From contig JANQNP010000031.1 in NCBI GenBank assembly GCA_028279505.1, positions 81,413-145,412 of the forward strand: a stretch of DNA of 64,000 nucleotides, in the 5' to 3' direction. Each line of letters begins with the position of its first letter. The stretch's first letter is position 1. Made by a program: the position numbers and the translations under genes. Below the pieces are notes generated by a model. That model did no database searches, was not told the DNA's origin, and was given only the letters and a program-made list of their open reading frames with translations. This document shows positions 35,724 to 45,138 of this stretch, in pieces. The stretch comes from Dehalococcoidia bacterium. GTDB lineage: Bacteria; Chloroflexota; Dehalococcoidia; UBA2979.

Positions 35724-36191
35724 ATGGCGGAGCAGGGCGACGGCGTTCGGCAGCTTGTGGTGTTTGAGCTGGCCAACGAGGTCTACGGCATCAACATCGG
35801 GACCGTGCGCGAGATCATTCGCATGCAGTCCGTCACCTACGTTCCTGACGCGCCTGACTTCGTCGAGGGTGTCATCAACCTCCGAGGTCGGGTGATCCCC
35901 GTCGTCGACCTCCGCAAGCGCTTCGGCCTGCCGGTCACGGAGGCAACCAACGATAGCCGCGTCCTCGTCGTTGACATCGGCGGCGACGACATCGGCGTGA
36001 TCGTCGACGCGGTCACCGAGGTCCAGCGCATCTCCGAGGACTCGATCGAGCCTGCCACCGCGCTCGTCACGACCGAGGACTCCTACTACATCGAGGGCAT
36101 CGCCAAGGTCGAGGATCAGCTCCTGATCCTCCTCGACCTCGACCGCGCGCTCGACTCCGAAACCATCCAGGTCGCTGCCGCGGCTGCCTAG
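35724..36191 (+). CDS. cheW: Chemotaxis coupling protein CheW
   Basis: ATG 35724 is chosen since GGAG lies six bases upstream; ATG 35712 is the alternative. The 155-residue protein has the CheW beta-barrel: QLVVFELANEVYGINIGTVREII, VEGVINLRGRVIPVVDLRKRFG and GIAKVEDQLLILLDLDRAL. It bridges receptors and the kinase CheA. It is the first gene of the che operon. Confidence 0.93.
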   Translation: MAEQGDGVRQLVVFELANEVYGINIGTVREIIRMQSVTYVPDAPDFVEGVINLRGRVIPVVDLRKRFGLPVTEATNDSRVLVVDIGGDDIGVIVDAVTEVQRISEDSIEPATALVTTEDSYYIEGIAKVEDQLLILLDLDRALDSETIQVAAAAA

Positions 36192-36236
36192 CCGCCGCGC
36201 ACCTGACCGTCGCGAGTACGAAAGCCGGAGGCCCGG

Positions 36237-38450
36237 ATGGCAGCTGCTGCCGAAGTCAGCGCCGACGATCTCAAAGTCTTCCTGCAGGAGGCCGAGGGAC
36301 TGCTCGAGCTGCTCGACGAGGATCTCGTCCGCCTGGAGCAGGAGTCCGACAACGAGGAGCTGCTGCAGGAGATCTTCCGCGCGGCTCACACTCTCAAGGG
36401 CTCGAGCGGGATGCTCGGGTTCGACGGCATGGCGCACCTCACGCACGCGATGGAGGACCTCCTCGACCGCGTCCGCAAGGGCACACTCGCGATTACGCCG
36501 GAGCTGGTTGACGCGCTGCTGATGAGCCTCGACGGGCTCAAGATCCTCAAGAACGCGCTTACCGAGGAGGGCGAGGGCGAGTCGATCGACACAGGCCCGA
36601 TCGTCGACGCGCTCAACGCCGCCGCTGCGGGCGGCGCCGCCCCCGAGGCCGCCTCCACGCAGCCCGCGCTTCAGACCGTCGTCGCCGGCGATGAGGACCT
36701 CCGCTCCAAGATCGACGAGGCCTCGGGCGAGGGGCACACCGTCCTGCACCTCAAGGTGCGGATCGAGGAGTCCAGCGACTGGAAAGCGGTCCGCTGCTTT
36801 CAGGTCCTCAACGAGCTCGACGACTGCGGGCGCGTCCTCGGATCGGTTCCGTCGCAGTCCGAGATCGAGCAGGAGCAGGTCACTGGCCTGCTCGAGGTGC
36901 TGCTCGCCACCGACCTCGAGATCCCCGACGTGCAGGCCCGCGCTGAGCAGCTCGAAGAGGTGACCGGCGTCGAGGCCGCCGCGTTCGACCCAACCGCCGT
37001 GCCGGAGCCACCTGCCGAGACCGAAGCACCCGCTGACGCGCCGGCCGCGGCTCCCGCCGAGGGCGCCGACCAGCGAACGCAGATCGCCGCCTCCGCGCAG
37101 AAGGTCGAGGCGCTCCAGACCACGGTCCGAATCGATGTCGAGCAGCTCGACGCGTTGATGAACATGGTCGGCGAGCTCGTGATCGACCGCACGCGCGTCT
37201 CGCAGCTCAGCCGCCTGCTCCAGGGCCGCTTCAAAGAAGACGAGTACGTCGGCGCGCTGGCGGAGACCTCGACGCACATCGCCAAGGTCGTCGACGAGCT
37301 CCACGAGAGCATGATGGCCGTCCGGATGCTCCCGGTGGGCCTCCTCTTCAGCAAGTTCCCGCGCCTCGTCCGCGACCTCGCGCGCAGCCTCGACCGCCAG
37401 GTCACCCTCGCCGTCGAGGGTGAGGACACCGAGATCGACCGCTCGGTCATCGAGAAGATCAAGGACCCGCTGGTCCACTTGATCCGCAACTCGGTCGACC
37501 ACGGCATCGAGCCCGCCGAGGATCGGGTTGCCGCCGGCAAGCCCGAGGCGTCGATCCTCAAGCTCACCGCGTCACACGAGCAGGGCCAGATCGTCATCTC
37601 GATCGAGGACGACGGCCGCGGCATCGACACCGAGAAGGTCGTCGCCTCCGCAATCAAGAAGGGCCAGATCAGCCAGGAGGCGGCGGAGCGCCTGAGCCAC
37701 CGTGAGAAGCTCGAACTGATCTTCGCCCCCGGTCTCTCCACCGCCGCGAAGACCACCGAGGTCTCCGGTCGCGGCGTCGGCATGGACATCGTCCGTCGGG
37801 ACATCGAGTCCCTAAACGGCCGCGTCGAGGTCGAGAGCGAAGTCGGCGTCGGCACCACGTTCAAGCTCCGCCTCCCGCTGACGCTCGCCACCTTCCGAGG
37901 CCTGCTCGTCTCGAGCGGCGGTACCACCTACGCGATTCCGCTGACCTACGTGCAGGAGACGATCCGGCCGGAGCAGGAGCAGCTGCGCACCGTCAGCGGG
38001 CGTCCCGTCATGTCGCTCCGCGGCAGCGTCATGTCGCTGATCTGGCTCAACGAATCGCTTCAGCTCGGCACGAGTGCCGAACAAGCCCGCAGCGATGACC
38101 CCTACGTCGTGGTCGTCCGCGCGAGCGAAAGCGAGACCGACCGACCGGTCGCGATCGCCGTCGATGAGCTCGTCGACCAGCAGGAAATCGTCGTCAAGTC
38201 GCTGAGCGGCTTCCTCGGCCGCGCCCGGGGCATCGCGGGCGCCAGCATCCTCGGCGACGGCCAGGTCGTCCTCATTCTCGATGTGCCCTCGATGATCAAG
38301 GCGAGCCAGGCTCGCGACACCGACCAACCCGCCACGGCCGCTGGAAACGTGGTGGAACTGGATGCGTCGGTCGCCCCCCGAGGTGACCTGGATTCGAACG
38401 AACCGTCCGCCGCCGACGAGGCGCCGGAGGCGGAAAGGATGGCCTCGTGA
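36237..38450 (+). CDS. cheA: Chemotaxis sensor kinase CheA
   Basis: ATG 36237 follows GGAGG. The 737-residue histidine kinase starts with an HPt domain (phosphorylated His51 in FRAAHTLKGSSGML). A P2-like domain (about 160-250), an Ala/Pro-rich linker, the dimerisation helices (VRIDVEQLDALMNMVGELVI) and the ATPase follow. The ATPase shows the N box HLIRNSVDHGIEP, EDDGRGID and SGRGVGMDIVRRD. A CheW-like regulatory domain ends it. All catalytic elements look intact. It phosphorylates CheY and CheB encoded downstream. Confidence 0.96.
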   Translation: MAAAAEVSADDLKVFLQEAEGLLELLDEDLVRLEQESDNEELLQEIFRAAHTLKGSSGMLGFDGMAHLTHAMEDLLDRVRKGTLAITPELVDALLMSLDGLKILKNALTEEGEGESIDTGPIVDALNAAAAGGAAPEAASTQPALQTVVAGDEDLRSKIDEASGEGHTVLHLKVRIEESSDWKAVRCFQVLNELDDCGRVLGSVPSQSEIEQEQVTGLLEVLLATDLEIPDVQARAEQLEEVTGVEAAAFDPTAVPEPPAETEAPADAPAAAPAEGADQRTQIAASAQKVEALQTTVRIDVEQLDALMNMVGELVIDRTRVSQLSRLLQGRFKEDEYVGALAETSTHIAKVVDELHESMMAVRMLPVGLLFSKFPRLVRDLARSLDRQVTLAVEGEDTEIDRSVIEKIKDPLVHLIRNSVDHGIEPAEDRVAAGKPEASILKLTASHEQGQIVISIEDDGRGIDTEKVVASAIKKGQISQEAAERLSHREKLELIFAPGLSTAAKTTEVSGRGVGMDIVRRDIESLNGRVEVESEVGVGTTFKLRLPLTLATFRGLLVSSGGTTYAIPLTYVQETIRPEQEQLRTVSGRPVMSLRGSVMSLIWLNESLQLGTSAEQARSDDPYVVVVRASESETDRPVAIAVDELVDQQEIVVKSLSGFLGRARGIAGASILGDGQVVLILDVPSMIKASQARDTDQPATAAGNVVELDASVAPRGDLDSNEPSAADEAPEAERMAS

Positions 38451-39043
38451 ACGACCGAACGCTCGCGCCCTGGACGGATCTCGTCAGTCTCGGCACCCGC
38501 CACGCCATGGCGGGCCTCTCGGAGATGCTCGGCGAGGAGATCGCGGTCAGCTCATTCGCGCTCAAGCGGACGCCGGTGGCGGAACTCGCCAACGTCGTCG
38601 GCGGCGCCGAGGTCGACGCGGTCGGCATCTACCTCACGGTCACGGGAGCGGCCAACGGCCACCTCATGCTGATCTACGAACCCCGCATCGCCTACGCCTT
38701 CGTCGACCTGCTCATGGGCCAGCCGGCCGAGACCACGCAGGAACTCGACGAGATGGGGCGATCCGCCCTCGGCGAGATGGGCAACATCATCGGCGCGTTC
38801 TTCCTGAACGCGATCGCGGACGCCACCGGCCTCGAGCTGATGCCGTCGCCGCCGGCGGTCATGACCGACATGGCCGGCGCGCTCCTCGATGTCGTGACCG
38901 CCGAGATCCTGCTCCGCCAGGACGACACCTATGTCGCAGAGACCACCTTCACCACCGCCGATCGCGAGATCGAGGGCCAGTTCATGGTGATGCCGAGCGA
39001 GGAACTGCTCGACGTCCTGCTCAAGAGCTCAAAGGCGGCGTAG
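38447..39043 (+). CDS. cheC: CheC/CheX-family CheY-P phosphatase
   Basis: GTG 38447 overlaps the cheA stop (GTGA). The 198-residue protein has one clear phosphatase helix, SALGEMGNIIGAFFLNAIAD, with the E-x2-N pair. The first helix (LGTRHAMAGLSEMLGEEI) lacks that pair, so only one of the two CheC active sites is present. CheC removes phosphate from CheY-P and binds CheD, encoded next. It could equally be named a CheC-like class III protein. Confidence 0.85.
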   Translation: MNDRTLAPWTDLVSLGTRHAMAGLSEMLGEEIAVSSFALKRTPVAELANVVGGAEVDAVGIYLTVTGAANGHLMLIYEPRIAYAFVDLLMGQPAETTQELDEMGRSALGEMGNIIGAFFLNAIADATGLELMPSPPAVMTDMAGALLDVVTAEILLRQDDTYVAETTFTTADREIEGQFMVMPSEELLDVLLKSSKAA

Positions 39044-39556
39044 GTGACCCTCGATGTCGTTACCAACGAGCGGATCATGCTCAGTCTGGGTGAGTGGGCC
39101 GTCTCCGACGACCCCGAGCGCGAGCTCGTCTGCCTGGGACTGGGGTCATGCGTCGCCTTCTGCGCCTATGACCCGCAGAAGCACATCGGCGGCATGGCGC
39201 ACATGGTCCTGCCCGACAGCGATCACGGGAAACGCAGCGGCGCCGAGGCGAAGTTCGTCGACCTCGCCGTGCCGCTCGTCGTCCGCGAGATGGAGGGGCT
39301 CGGCGCGCTGCGCAGCCGCCTGGTCGTCCACCTCGTCGGCGGTGCCCAGATGCTGAGCGGCGCCTCGTTCTCGGACACCATGATGATCGGCCAGCGCAAC
39401 GTCGAGGCCGCCCACGAGGCGGTCGAGGCACAGCGCCTCAAGATCACGAGCGAGGACACCGGCGGCGACGCCGGCCGCACGGTCAAGCTCGCGATCGCCA
39501 CCGGCCAGCTAGACATTTCGAGCCCGCGCAAGAAGCTCACGGCGGCAGCGGCGTAA
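39044..39556 (+). CDS. cheD: Receptor glutamine deamidase CheD
   Basis: GTG 39044 directly abuts the cheC stop. The 170-residue enzyme has the catalytic Cys and His: CLGLGSCVAFCAYD and GGMAHMVLPDSD, and AKFVDLAVPLVVREMEGLGA plus HLVGGAQML. CheD deamidates receptor glutamines and is controlled by CheC. The pair being adjacent is the usual layout. Confidence 0.92.
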   Translation: MTLDVVTNERIMLSLGEWAVSDDPERELVCLGLGSCVAFCAYDPQKHIGGMAHMVLPDSDHGKRSGAEAKFVDLAVPLVVREMEGLGALRSRLVVHLVGGAQMLSGASFSDTMMIGQRNVEAAHEAVEAQRLKITSEDTGGDAGRTVKLAIATGQLDISSPRKKLTAAAA

Positions 39557-39585
39557 GCCTCGCCTCGGAAACGGGAGTAGCAACG

Positions 39586-39942
39586 ATGGCGAAGATTCTC
39601 ATTGCCGACGACGCGGCGTTCATGCGCATGAAGAGCGCCAGCCTCGTCAAGGAGCTCGGTCACGACGTGATCGAGGCCGAAGACGGCGCCGAGGCGGTCA
39701 AGGTCTACCAGGCCGAGTCTCCGGACGCGGTCCTCATGGACATCACCATGCCGAACATGGACGGGATGGAAGCGCTCCAGGAGATCCTGAAGCTCGACCC
39801 CGACGCCAAGATCGCCATGGTGACCGCGATGGGGCAGCAGGCCGTGATCATGGAGGCGATCAAGGCCGGCGCGAAGGACTTCGTCGTGAAGCCCTTCGAC
39901 GCCGATCGGATCCAGTCCGCCCTGTGGAAGCTCGTTGGCTAA
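39586..39942 (+). CDS. cheY: Chemotaxis response regulator CheY
   Basis: The 118-residue single receiver domain has an acidic pair (ILIADDA), phosphoacceptor Asp in AVLMDITMPNMDG, Thr in MVTAMGQ and Lys in VVKPFD. All catalytic residues are present. CheY-P would act on a flagellar motor or another output, but no motor gene is in the window. Its stop overlaps the cheB start (TAATG). Confidence 0.93.
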   Translation: MAKILIADDAAFMRMKSASLVKELGHDVIEAEDGAEAVKVYQAESPDAVLMDITMPNMDGMEALQEILKLDPDAKIAMVTAMGQQAVIMEAIKAGAKDFVVKPFDADRIQSALWKLVG

Positions 39943-40991
39943 TGCCCGCTGAGCCCATCCGCCTCCTGATCGTCGACGACTCGGCGACCGTTCGCGCCGT
40001 CCTCCGGCGCTACTTCGAGGCGGATCCACGCTTCGAGGTCGTTGGCCAGGCCAAGGACGGCCAGGAGGCGCTCGAACTCCTCCCGGAGCTGAAGCCCGAC
40101 GTCGTCACCCTCGACATCGAGATGCCCCGGCTGAACGGCCTCGAGACTCTGCCCCGCCTGATGAAGATCCGGCCGACGCCGGTGGTCATGGTCAGCAGCC
40201 TCACCACCGAGGGCGCCGAAGCCACGCTCGAGGCGCTCGAACTCGGCGCCGTCGACTTCATCCCGAAGCCCTCATCGCGACTCGCGCCCAGCGAGGAGGT
40301 GCTCGATAAGGTCGCGGCCGCCGCCGGCGCGCGTGTTCGCGTGGCGCGTCGCGTCGCGCCGCACGACCGCAAGCCCTCGCAGTCTGTGTCGCCCGCCGGG
40401 ACCCGTTGGGGCTCCCAGGTCGTCGTGATCGGTAGCTCCACCGGCGGACCGCAGGCGCTGCGCAGCGTTGTCGAGACCCTGCCCGCTGACCTCCGCGTGC
40501 CGGTGATCATCGTCCAGCACATGCCGCCCGGATTCACGAAGACGCTCGCCGAGCGGCTCGACTCGCTCAGCCCGATCAAGATCCTCGAGGCGACCGACGG
40601 GATGAAGATCGAGCCCGGCAAGGTCCTGCTGGCGCCCGGTGACTACCACCTCGAACTCAGCCGCGGCGACCGCATCAAGCTCACGCAGGGACCGCACGAG
40701 TGCGGCGTGCGGCCCGCGATCAACGTCACGCTCGAGTCTGTGACCAAGCTCCACGGCGCCAACGTCGTCTGCGCCATCCTCACCGGCATGGGCTCCGACG
40801 GTACCCGCGGTGCCGAGCTCGTCCGCGCCGCGGGCGGCTATGTCGTCGCCCAGGACGAGGCCACCTCCACCGTCTATGGCATGCCGCGATCGGTCGCCGA
40901 GGCCGGGCTCACCAACGAGGTGCGCCCGATCAGCAAAATCTCCAGCGCGATCGTCGACCAGTGCCGCGTGCTCCAGCGCCGGAGCGCATAG
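39942..40991 (+). CDS. cheB: Receptor methylesterase/deamidase CheB
   Basis: ATG 39942 overlaps the cheY stop by one base. The 349-residue protein has a receiver (LLIVDDSATVR, VVTLDIEMPRLNG, FIPKP) and a methylesterase domain with Ser (IGSSTGGPQAL), His (VQHMPPGFTKTLAERL) and Asp (LTGMGSDGTRGAEL). It removes methyl groups from receptors when phosphorylated by CheA. Confidence 0.95.
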   Translation: MPAEPIRLLIVDDSATVRAVLRRYFEADPRFEVVGQAKDGQEALELLPELKPDVVTLDIEMPRLNGLETLPRLMKIRPTPVVMVSSLTTEGAEATLEALELGAVDFIPKPSSRLAPSEEVLDKVAAAAGARVRVARRVAPHDRKPSQSVSPAGTRWGSQVVVIGSSTGGPQALRSVVETLPADLRVPVIIVQHMPPGFTKTLAERLDSLSPIKILEATDGMKIEPGKVLLAPGDYHLELSRGDRIKLTQGPHECGVRPAINVTLESVTKLHGANVVCAILTGMGSDGTRGAELVRAAGGYVVAQDEATSTVYGMPRSVAEAGLTNEVRPISKISSAIVDQCRVLQRRSA

Positions 40992-41057
40992 GACGTCCGC
41001 TAGACCACATCACCACACGAACGCGCCCCGGCGCCGAGTAGGAGCAACGGAGTCCAG

Positions 41058-41867
41058 ATGAACGACGAGCAGTTCGACCGCCTGAAGGGGCGCCTGGAGA
41101 AGATCCTCGGGCTCGACCTCGACGCCTACAAGCAGGCGCAGATGCGCCGCCGCATCACCACCCACATCAGTCGGCTCTCGAAGGACGTCGACGAGTTCAT
41201 CGCCCAGCTCGGCAACGACCCGGACGAACTACACGAGCTCCGCGACATGATCACGATCAACGTGACCGAGTTCTTCCGCGACGAAGCACAGTGGACGCAG
41301 CTCCGCACGCAGGTGCTGCCCGAGGTCATCGAGGCCGCGCGTGGCGCTCCCTCGATCTGGAGCGCCGGCTGCTCGACCGGCCAGGAGCCCTACTCGATCG
41401 CGATGCTGCTGGACGAGGCCGGCGCGCTGAGCCGCTCGACGATCCTCGGTACGGACTTCGACCGCGAGGTGCTCGCCAAGTCCAAGGCCGGCGGCCCCTA
41501 CAGCGCCGAGGAGATGAAGGGCGTCCCACCCGCACAGCTCGCCGCCCACTTCGAGGAGAGCGAAGCGGGGTTCACCGCCTCGGCCGCGCTCAAGCAGCGC
41601 CTGAAGTTCCGCGAGCTGAACCTGCTCAAGGACCGCTTCGGCAAGGGCTACGACCTCGTCGTCTGCCGCAACGTGATGATCTACTTCACCGGCGAGGTGA
41701 AGTCGGCGCTCGTCGCCCGGTTCCTCGAGAGCCTGAAGCCCGGCGGCGTGCTCTTCATCGGCGCCACCGAGGCGCTGCTCGGGGATGACCTGAACAACCT
41801 GGACCGTCTCGGTGGGAACTTCTACCGGAAGCGGCCGGAGGCCGACGTCACCGCGCGGGTGGCGTAG
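41058..41867 (+). CDS. cheR: Receptor methyltransferase CheR
   Basis: The 269-residue SAM-dependent enzyme has the helical N-terminal domain (YKQAQMRRRITTHISRL, ITINVTEFFRD), SAM-binding WSAGCSTGQEPYSIAM, LGTDFDREVL, and DLVVCRNVMIYFTGEVK. It methylates receptor glutamates. Its last 20 bases overlap the end of the convergent fur-family gene. Confidence 0.94.
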   Translation: MNDEQFDRLKGRLEKILGLDLDAYKQAQMRRRITTHISRLSKDVDEFIAQLGNDPDELHELRDMITINVTEFFRDEAQWTQLRTQVLPEVIEAARGAPSIWSAGCSTGQEPYSIAMLLDEAGALSRSTILGTDFDREVLAKSKAGGPYSAEEMKGVPPAQLAAHFEESEAGFTASAALKQRLKFRELNLLKDRFGKGYDLVVCRNVMIYFTGEVKSALVARFLESLKPGGVLFIGATEALLGDDLNNLDRLGGNFYRKRPEADVTARVA

Positions 41868-42330
41868 CGCTCGCGCCTGACACGGCGGAATCCGAGGACC
41901 CACGGCATTGTTCACAGATCCCGTCGATCGCCAGGTGCCGAATGTCCGGCTGGAACCCGGTGCGCGACTCGATCTCTCGGGCCAGTTGCTCGACCGAATC
42001 GAGGTCCAGTTCGACGACCGCGCCGCAAGCCCCGCAGATCAGATGATGGTGCGCCGGTCGCTCCGGCGACCATTCGTAACGGGTTTCGCCGCTCCGCGAC
42101 CGTAGCGCCGAGACAACGCCCTTGGCCTCTAACGCTTCGAGCGCGCGGTAGACAGTCGACACGGCGATCGGCTCGGCCGGGCGGTCATCCTCGATCTGCT
42201 CGAAGATCTCGCTGGCCGTCAGGTGACCGCGAGTCGAGCGCAACGTGTGCAACACCAGCGCACGTGGCGTCGTCCGCCGCAGCCCGGCGGCCCGGATAAC
42301 ATCGTCGATGGGTTCGGGACCGCGAGTCAT
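41848..42330 (-). CDS. Fur-family metalloregulator
   Basis: ATG 42330 follows AGGA. The 160-residue protein has a winged helix (RTTPRALVLHTLRSTRGHLTASEI, STVYRALEALEAKGVV) and metal sites: HHHLICGACG and ICEQC, giving two CxxC pairs for structural zinc. It could be Fur, Zur or PerR; sensing residues do not decide this. It diverges from the Rieske-glutamate-synthase gene by 139 bases and might control it. Confidence 0.9.
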   Translation of the reverse strand: MTRGPEPIDDVIRAAGLRRTTPRALVLHTLRSTRGHLTASEIFEQIEDDRPAEPIAVSTVYRALEALEAKGVVSALRSRSGETRYEWSPERPAHHHLICGACGAVVELDLDSVEQLAREIESRTGFQPDIRHLAIDGICEQCRGSSDSAVSGASATPPAR

Positions 42331-42469
42331 CGTCCTGCCACGATCCCGCCCACAGCGACCACCCGTCAAGACGCGGCGCCATCTCGCGCCGTGCCGATAT
42401 CACGATCGCGCGGCCCGATCCGGGCGACGATCGGACCGAGCCAGCATCGCACCCACCGAGGAGTGAGCC

Positions 42470-44080
42470 ATGCCGCGCATCAGGATCGCCACCTGGAGCG
42501 ATGTCCCCGACCGCGATCCGACCGGCGCGCTCGTCGACAACCTCGATCTGGTGATCATCCGCGACGGCGAGGAGCACTCGGTGCTCTACGGCCGCTGCCT
42601 GCACCGCGGCGCGCTGCTCGCGGACGGCCGCATCGAGGGCGATGACCTGCTCTGCGGGCTCCACAACTGGGACTATCAGTTCAAGACCGGCGTCAGCTCG
42701 TACGCGAACGACGAGTGCCTCGAGCGGTTCGACTCATGGGTCGAGGATGACGGGCTCTACGTCGACGGCGACCAGATCGCGGCCTGGCTGAAGGACCACC
42801 CGCAGGGCTGGAACCGCGAGGCGTACCAGGGCGCCTACCAGGATCCGCACGGCACGCCCGACGAACCGTTCGTCGGGCGGATCCGCGACCTCGCCGACAA
42901 GGGAATGGACGCTTACGGCTCGCACGGCCCGATGGACGCGATGGGCGTCGAGCGCGACCGGCTCCCGAAGTGGGACAGCATCCAGTTCCTCGCCGCGCAG
43001 CTCGCGACGCTGCCGCAGCTCGATGGCGTCACCGTCGGCGCCGACGTCACGATCGGCGGCCGTGCCGAGAAGCTGCTCCACCTCGAAATGCCGCTCTTCG
43101 TCTCCGACATGAGCTTCGGCGCGCTTTCCGAGGAGGCGAAGGTCTCCCTCGCTCGCGGCGCCGAGATGTGCGGCACCGCCATCGCCTCCGGCGAGGGCGG
43201 CATGCTGCCCGAGGAGCAGGCCGCCAACAGCCGCTACTTCTACGAGCTCGCCTCCGGCCACTTCGGCTACTCGCTCGAGAAGGTGAAGCTCGCCCAGGCG
43301 TTCCACTTCAAGGCCGGGCAGGGCGCCAAGACCGGGACCGGCGGGCACCTGCCCGGCTCGAAGGTGATCGGCAAGATCGCTGAGGTCCGCGGCCTCGAGC
43401 CCGGCGAGGCCGCGATCTCACCGGCGCGATTCCCCGACCTGACCACGCCAGCCGACTTCCGCCGGGTCGCCGAGGAGGTCCGCGAGGCCACCGGCGGCAT
43501 CCCCGTCGGCTTCAAGCTCTCGGCCCAGCACATCGAGAACGATATCGACGCTGCTCTCGAGGCCGACGCGGACTACATCATCCTCGATGGTCGCGGCGGC
43601 GGCACCGGCGCCGCCCCGCTGATCCTCCGTGACCACATCTCCGTCCCCACGATTCCGGCCCTCGCGAGGGCGCGCCGGCACCTCGATGAGCGCGGCCGGC
43701 AGGATGTCACGCTGGTGATCACCGGCGGACTGCGGAACGCGGCCGACTTCGCGAAGGCGCTCGCGCTCGGTGCGGACGCGGTCGCCATCTCCAACGCCGC
43801 AATGCAGGCGATCGGCTGCATCGGCATGCGCGCCTGCCACACCAACAACTGCCCGGTGGGGATCGCGACCCAGCAGCCGCACCTCAGAGCGCGCCTGCCC
43901 GTCGATGAGGCCTCGCACCGCCTCGCTCGGTTCCTCCGTGCCGCGGTCGAGATGATGCAGATCCTCGCCCGCGCGTGCGGTCACACCCACCTGAACCAGT
44001 TCACGATCGACGACCTCACCACCTTCGATCGCGAGATGTCGCACCTCACCGGCATCGCCTACGGCGGCGTCGAGCGCTAG
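42470..44080 (+). CDS. Rieske-type domain fused to FMN-binding glutamate synthase domain
   Basis: ATG 42470 follows GAGGAG. The 536-residue protein starts with a Rieske [2Fe-2S] domain (CLHRG and CGLHNW, the C-x-H...C-x2-H ligands). A glutamate-synthase alpha/beta barrel follows: MSFGALSEEAKVSLARGAE, GEGGMLPEEQ, FKAGQGAKTGTGGHLPG, ILDGRGGGTGAAPL, and the 3Fe-4S cysteines in CIGMRACHTNNCPVG. The glutaminase domain is absent, so ammonia must come from elsewhere or the reaction differs. The Rieske part may feed electrons into the FMN. The stop CTAG is shared with the convergent mscS gene. Confidence 0.85.
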   Translation: MPRIRIATWSDVPDRDPTGALVDNLDLVIIRDGEEHSVLYGRCLHRGALLADGRIEGDDLLCGLHNWDYQFKTGVSSYANDECLERFDSWVEDDGLYVDGDQIAAWLKDHPQGWNREAYQGAYQDPHGTPDEPFVGRIRDLADKGMDAYGSHGPMDAMGVERDRLPKWDSIQFLAAQLATLPQLDGVTVGADVTIGGRAEKLLHLEMPLFVSDMSFGALSEEAKVSLARGAEMCGTAIASGEGGMLPEEQAANSRYFYELASGHFGYSLEKVKLAQAFHFKAGQGAKTGTGGHLPGSKVIGKIAEVRGLEPGEAAISPARFPDLTTPADFRRVAEEVREATGGIPVGFKLSAQHIENDIDAALEADADYIILDGRGGGTGAAPLILRDHISVPTIPALARARRHLDERGRQDVTLVITGGLRNAADFAKALALGADAVAISNAAMQAIGCIGMRACHTNNCPVGIATQQPHLRARLPVDEASHRLARFLRAAVEMMQILARACGHTHLNQFTIDDLTTFDREMSHLTGIAYGGVER

Positions 44081-45138
44081 CCGCTGGGCACCGCCGCCGG
44101 CTCGCCGGTCACGCGCAGCGTGCGGGTCGGGAACGCGAAATCGATCCCCTCGGCGCGGAACCGTCGGAGCAGCGCGAGGTTGATCGCCTGCTGCGCGTCC
44201 ATGTACGCCTCGTAGTCAGAGCCGAGCATGTGGTAGACGGCTTCGATCTCCAGGGCCGATTCCCCGTAGCCGCGGAAGTGCGCCCGCTCGAACCGGGTCA
44301 TGGGCTCCGACTCCACCGCCTCGCGGACCATCCGGGGGATCGCCTCCACCAACTCGGTCGGCGTCTCGTAGGTCACACCGAACGTGAGCAACACCCGCCG
44401 AGTCTCCATCGGCCCGTAGTTGCGGATGCGGGACGCGAGCAGATCGTCGTTCCCGAATACGAGCTGCTCGCCGTCGAGGCTCGTCATCCGCGTCGTCTTC
44501 ACCCCAACCCGATCGACCGTCCCGAACATGTCGTCGACCACGACGAAGTCGCCCGTGCGGAACGGCCGGTCGATCACGATCGCGATCGACGCGAACAGAT
44601 CGCGCAGGACCCCCTGCGCCGCGAGCGCGATCGCGATCCCGCCGATCCCGAGCCCGGTGATCGCTGTGGTGACCTCGACCCCGATGTTGTCGAGGGCGAT
44701 GATGAGCAGCACCGACCAGATCAGCAGCTTCCCGATGTAGCGCGCCGCGTCCAACGCGCCAGCGACGGCGCGTTCGACGTCTCGCTTCAGGTACCAGCTC
44801 GTCCAGAAGTCGATCGAGACGCTGCCCCACCACGCGATCTGCCAGAACATCGTGATGATCAGCGCGCCGCGCGCGATGTTGTCGAACTCGTCCGGCATCA
44901 TGAGCAACCGTGAACCCGCGAAGAGCGCGATCACCAGGAATACGTCCCAGCCCGTCCCGCGCTCCAGTCGCGCGATGAATGCGCGCGCGGTAGTCGCCGC
45001 CCCTTCCTGCGGTCCGCGCTCGGTGTACGCGATCGCCGCCCGCTCGAGGGCGTAGAGCAGAACGAACACTCCGAGCGCGATCGCGCCAGCTGCGAACCAC
45101 TCCTCCGTGGCGTTCGCCGCAAAGGCATCGAGTTCCAT
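44077..45138 (-). CDS. MscS-family mechanosensitive channel
   Basis: ATG 45138 follows GGAGAGCGTC. The 353-residue protein has four or so membrane helices. The pore-lining TM3 with small residues is ITGLGIGGIAIALAAQGVLRD, and the beta domain is DRPFRTGDFVVVDDMFGTVDRVGVKTTRM, followed by FGNDDLL. It opens under membrane tension and protects from osmotic downshock. Confidence 0.9.
   Translation of the reverse strand: MELDAFAANATEEWFAAGAIALGVFVLLYALERAAIAYTERGPQEGAATTARAFIARLERGTGWDVFLVIALFAGSRLLMMPDEFDNIARGALIITMFWQIAWWGSVSIDFWTSWYLKRDVERAVAGALDAARYIGKLLIWSVLLIIALDNIGVEVTTAITGLGIGGIAIALAAQGVLRDLFASIAIVIDRPFRTGDFVVVDDMFGTVDRVGVKTTRMTSLDGEQLVFGNDDLLASRIRNYGPMETRRVLLTFGVTYETPTELVEAIPRMVREAVESEPMTRFERAHFRGYGESALEIEAVYHMLGSDYEAYMDAQQAINLALLRRFRAEGIDFAFPTRTLRVTGEPAAVPSG

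Noticed and set aside
35589..37502. 637-residue open frame on the minus strand across cheW and cheA
   Set aside because: Antisense to two clear che genes; composition is that of a mirrored coding frame.
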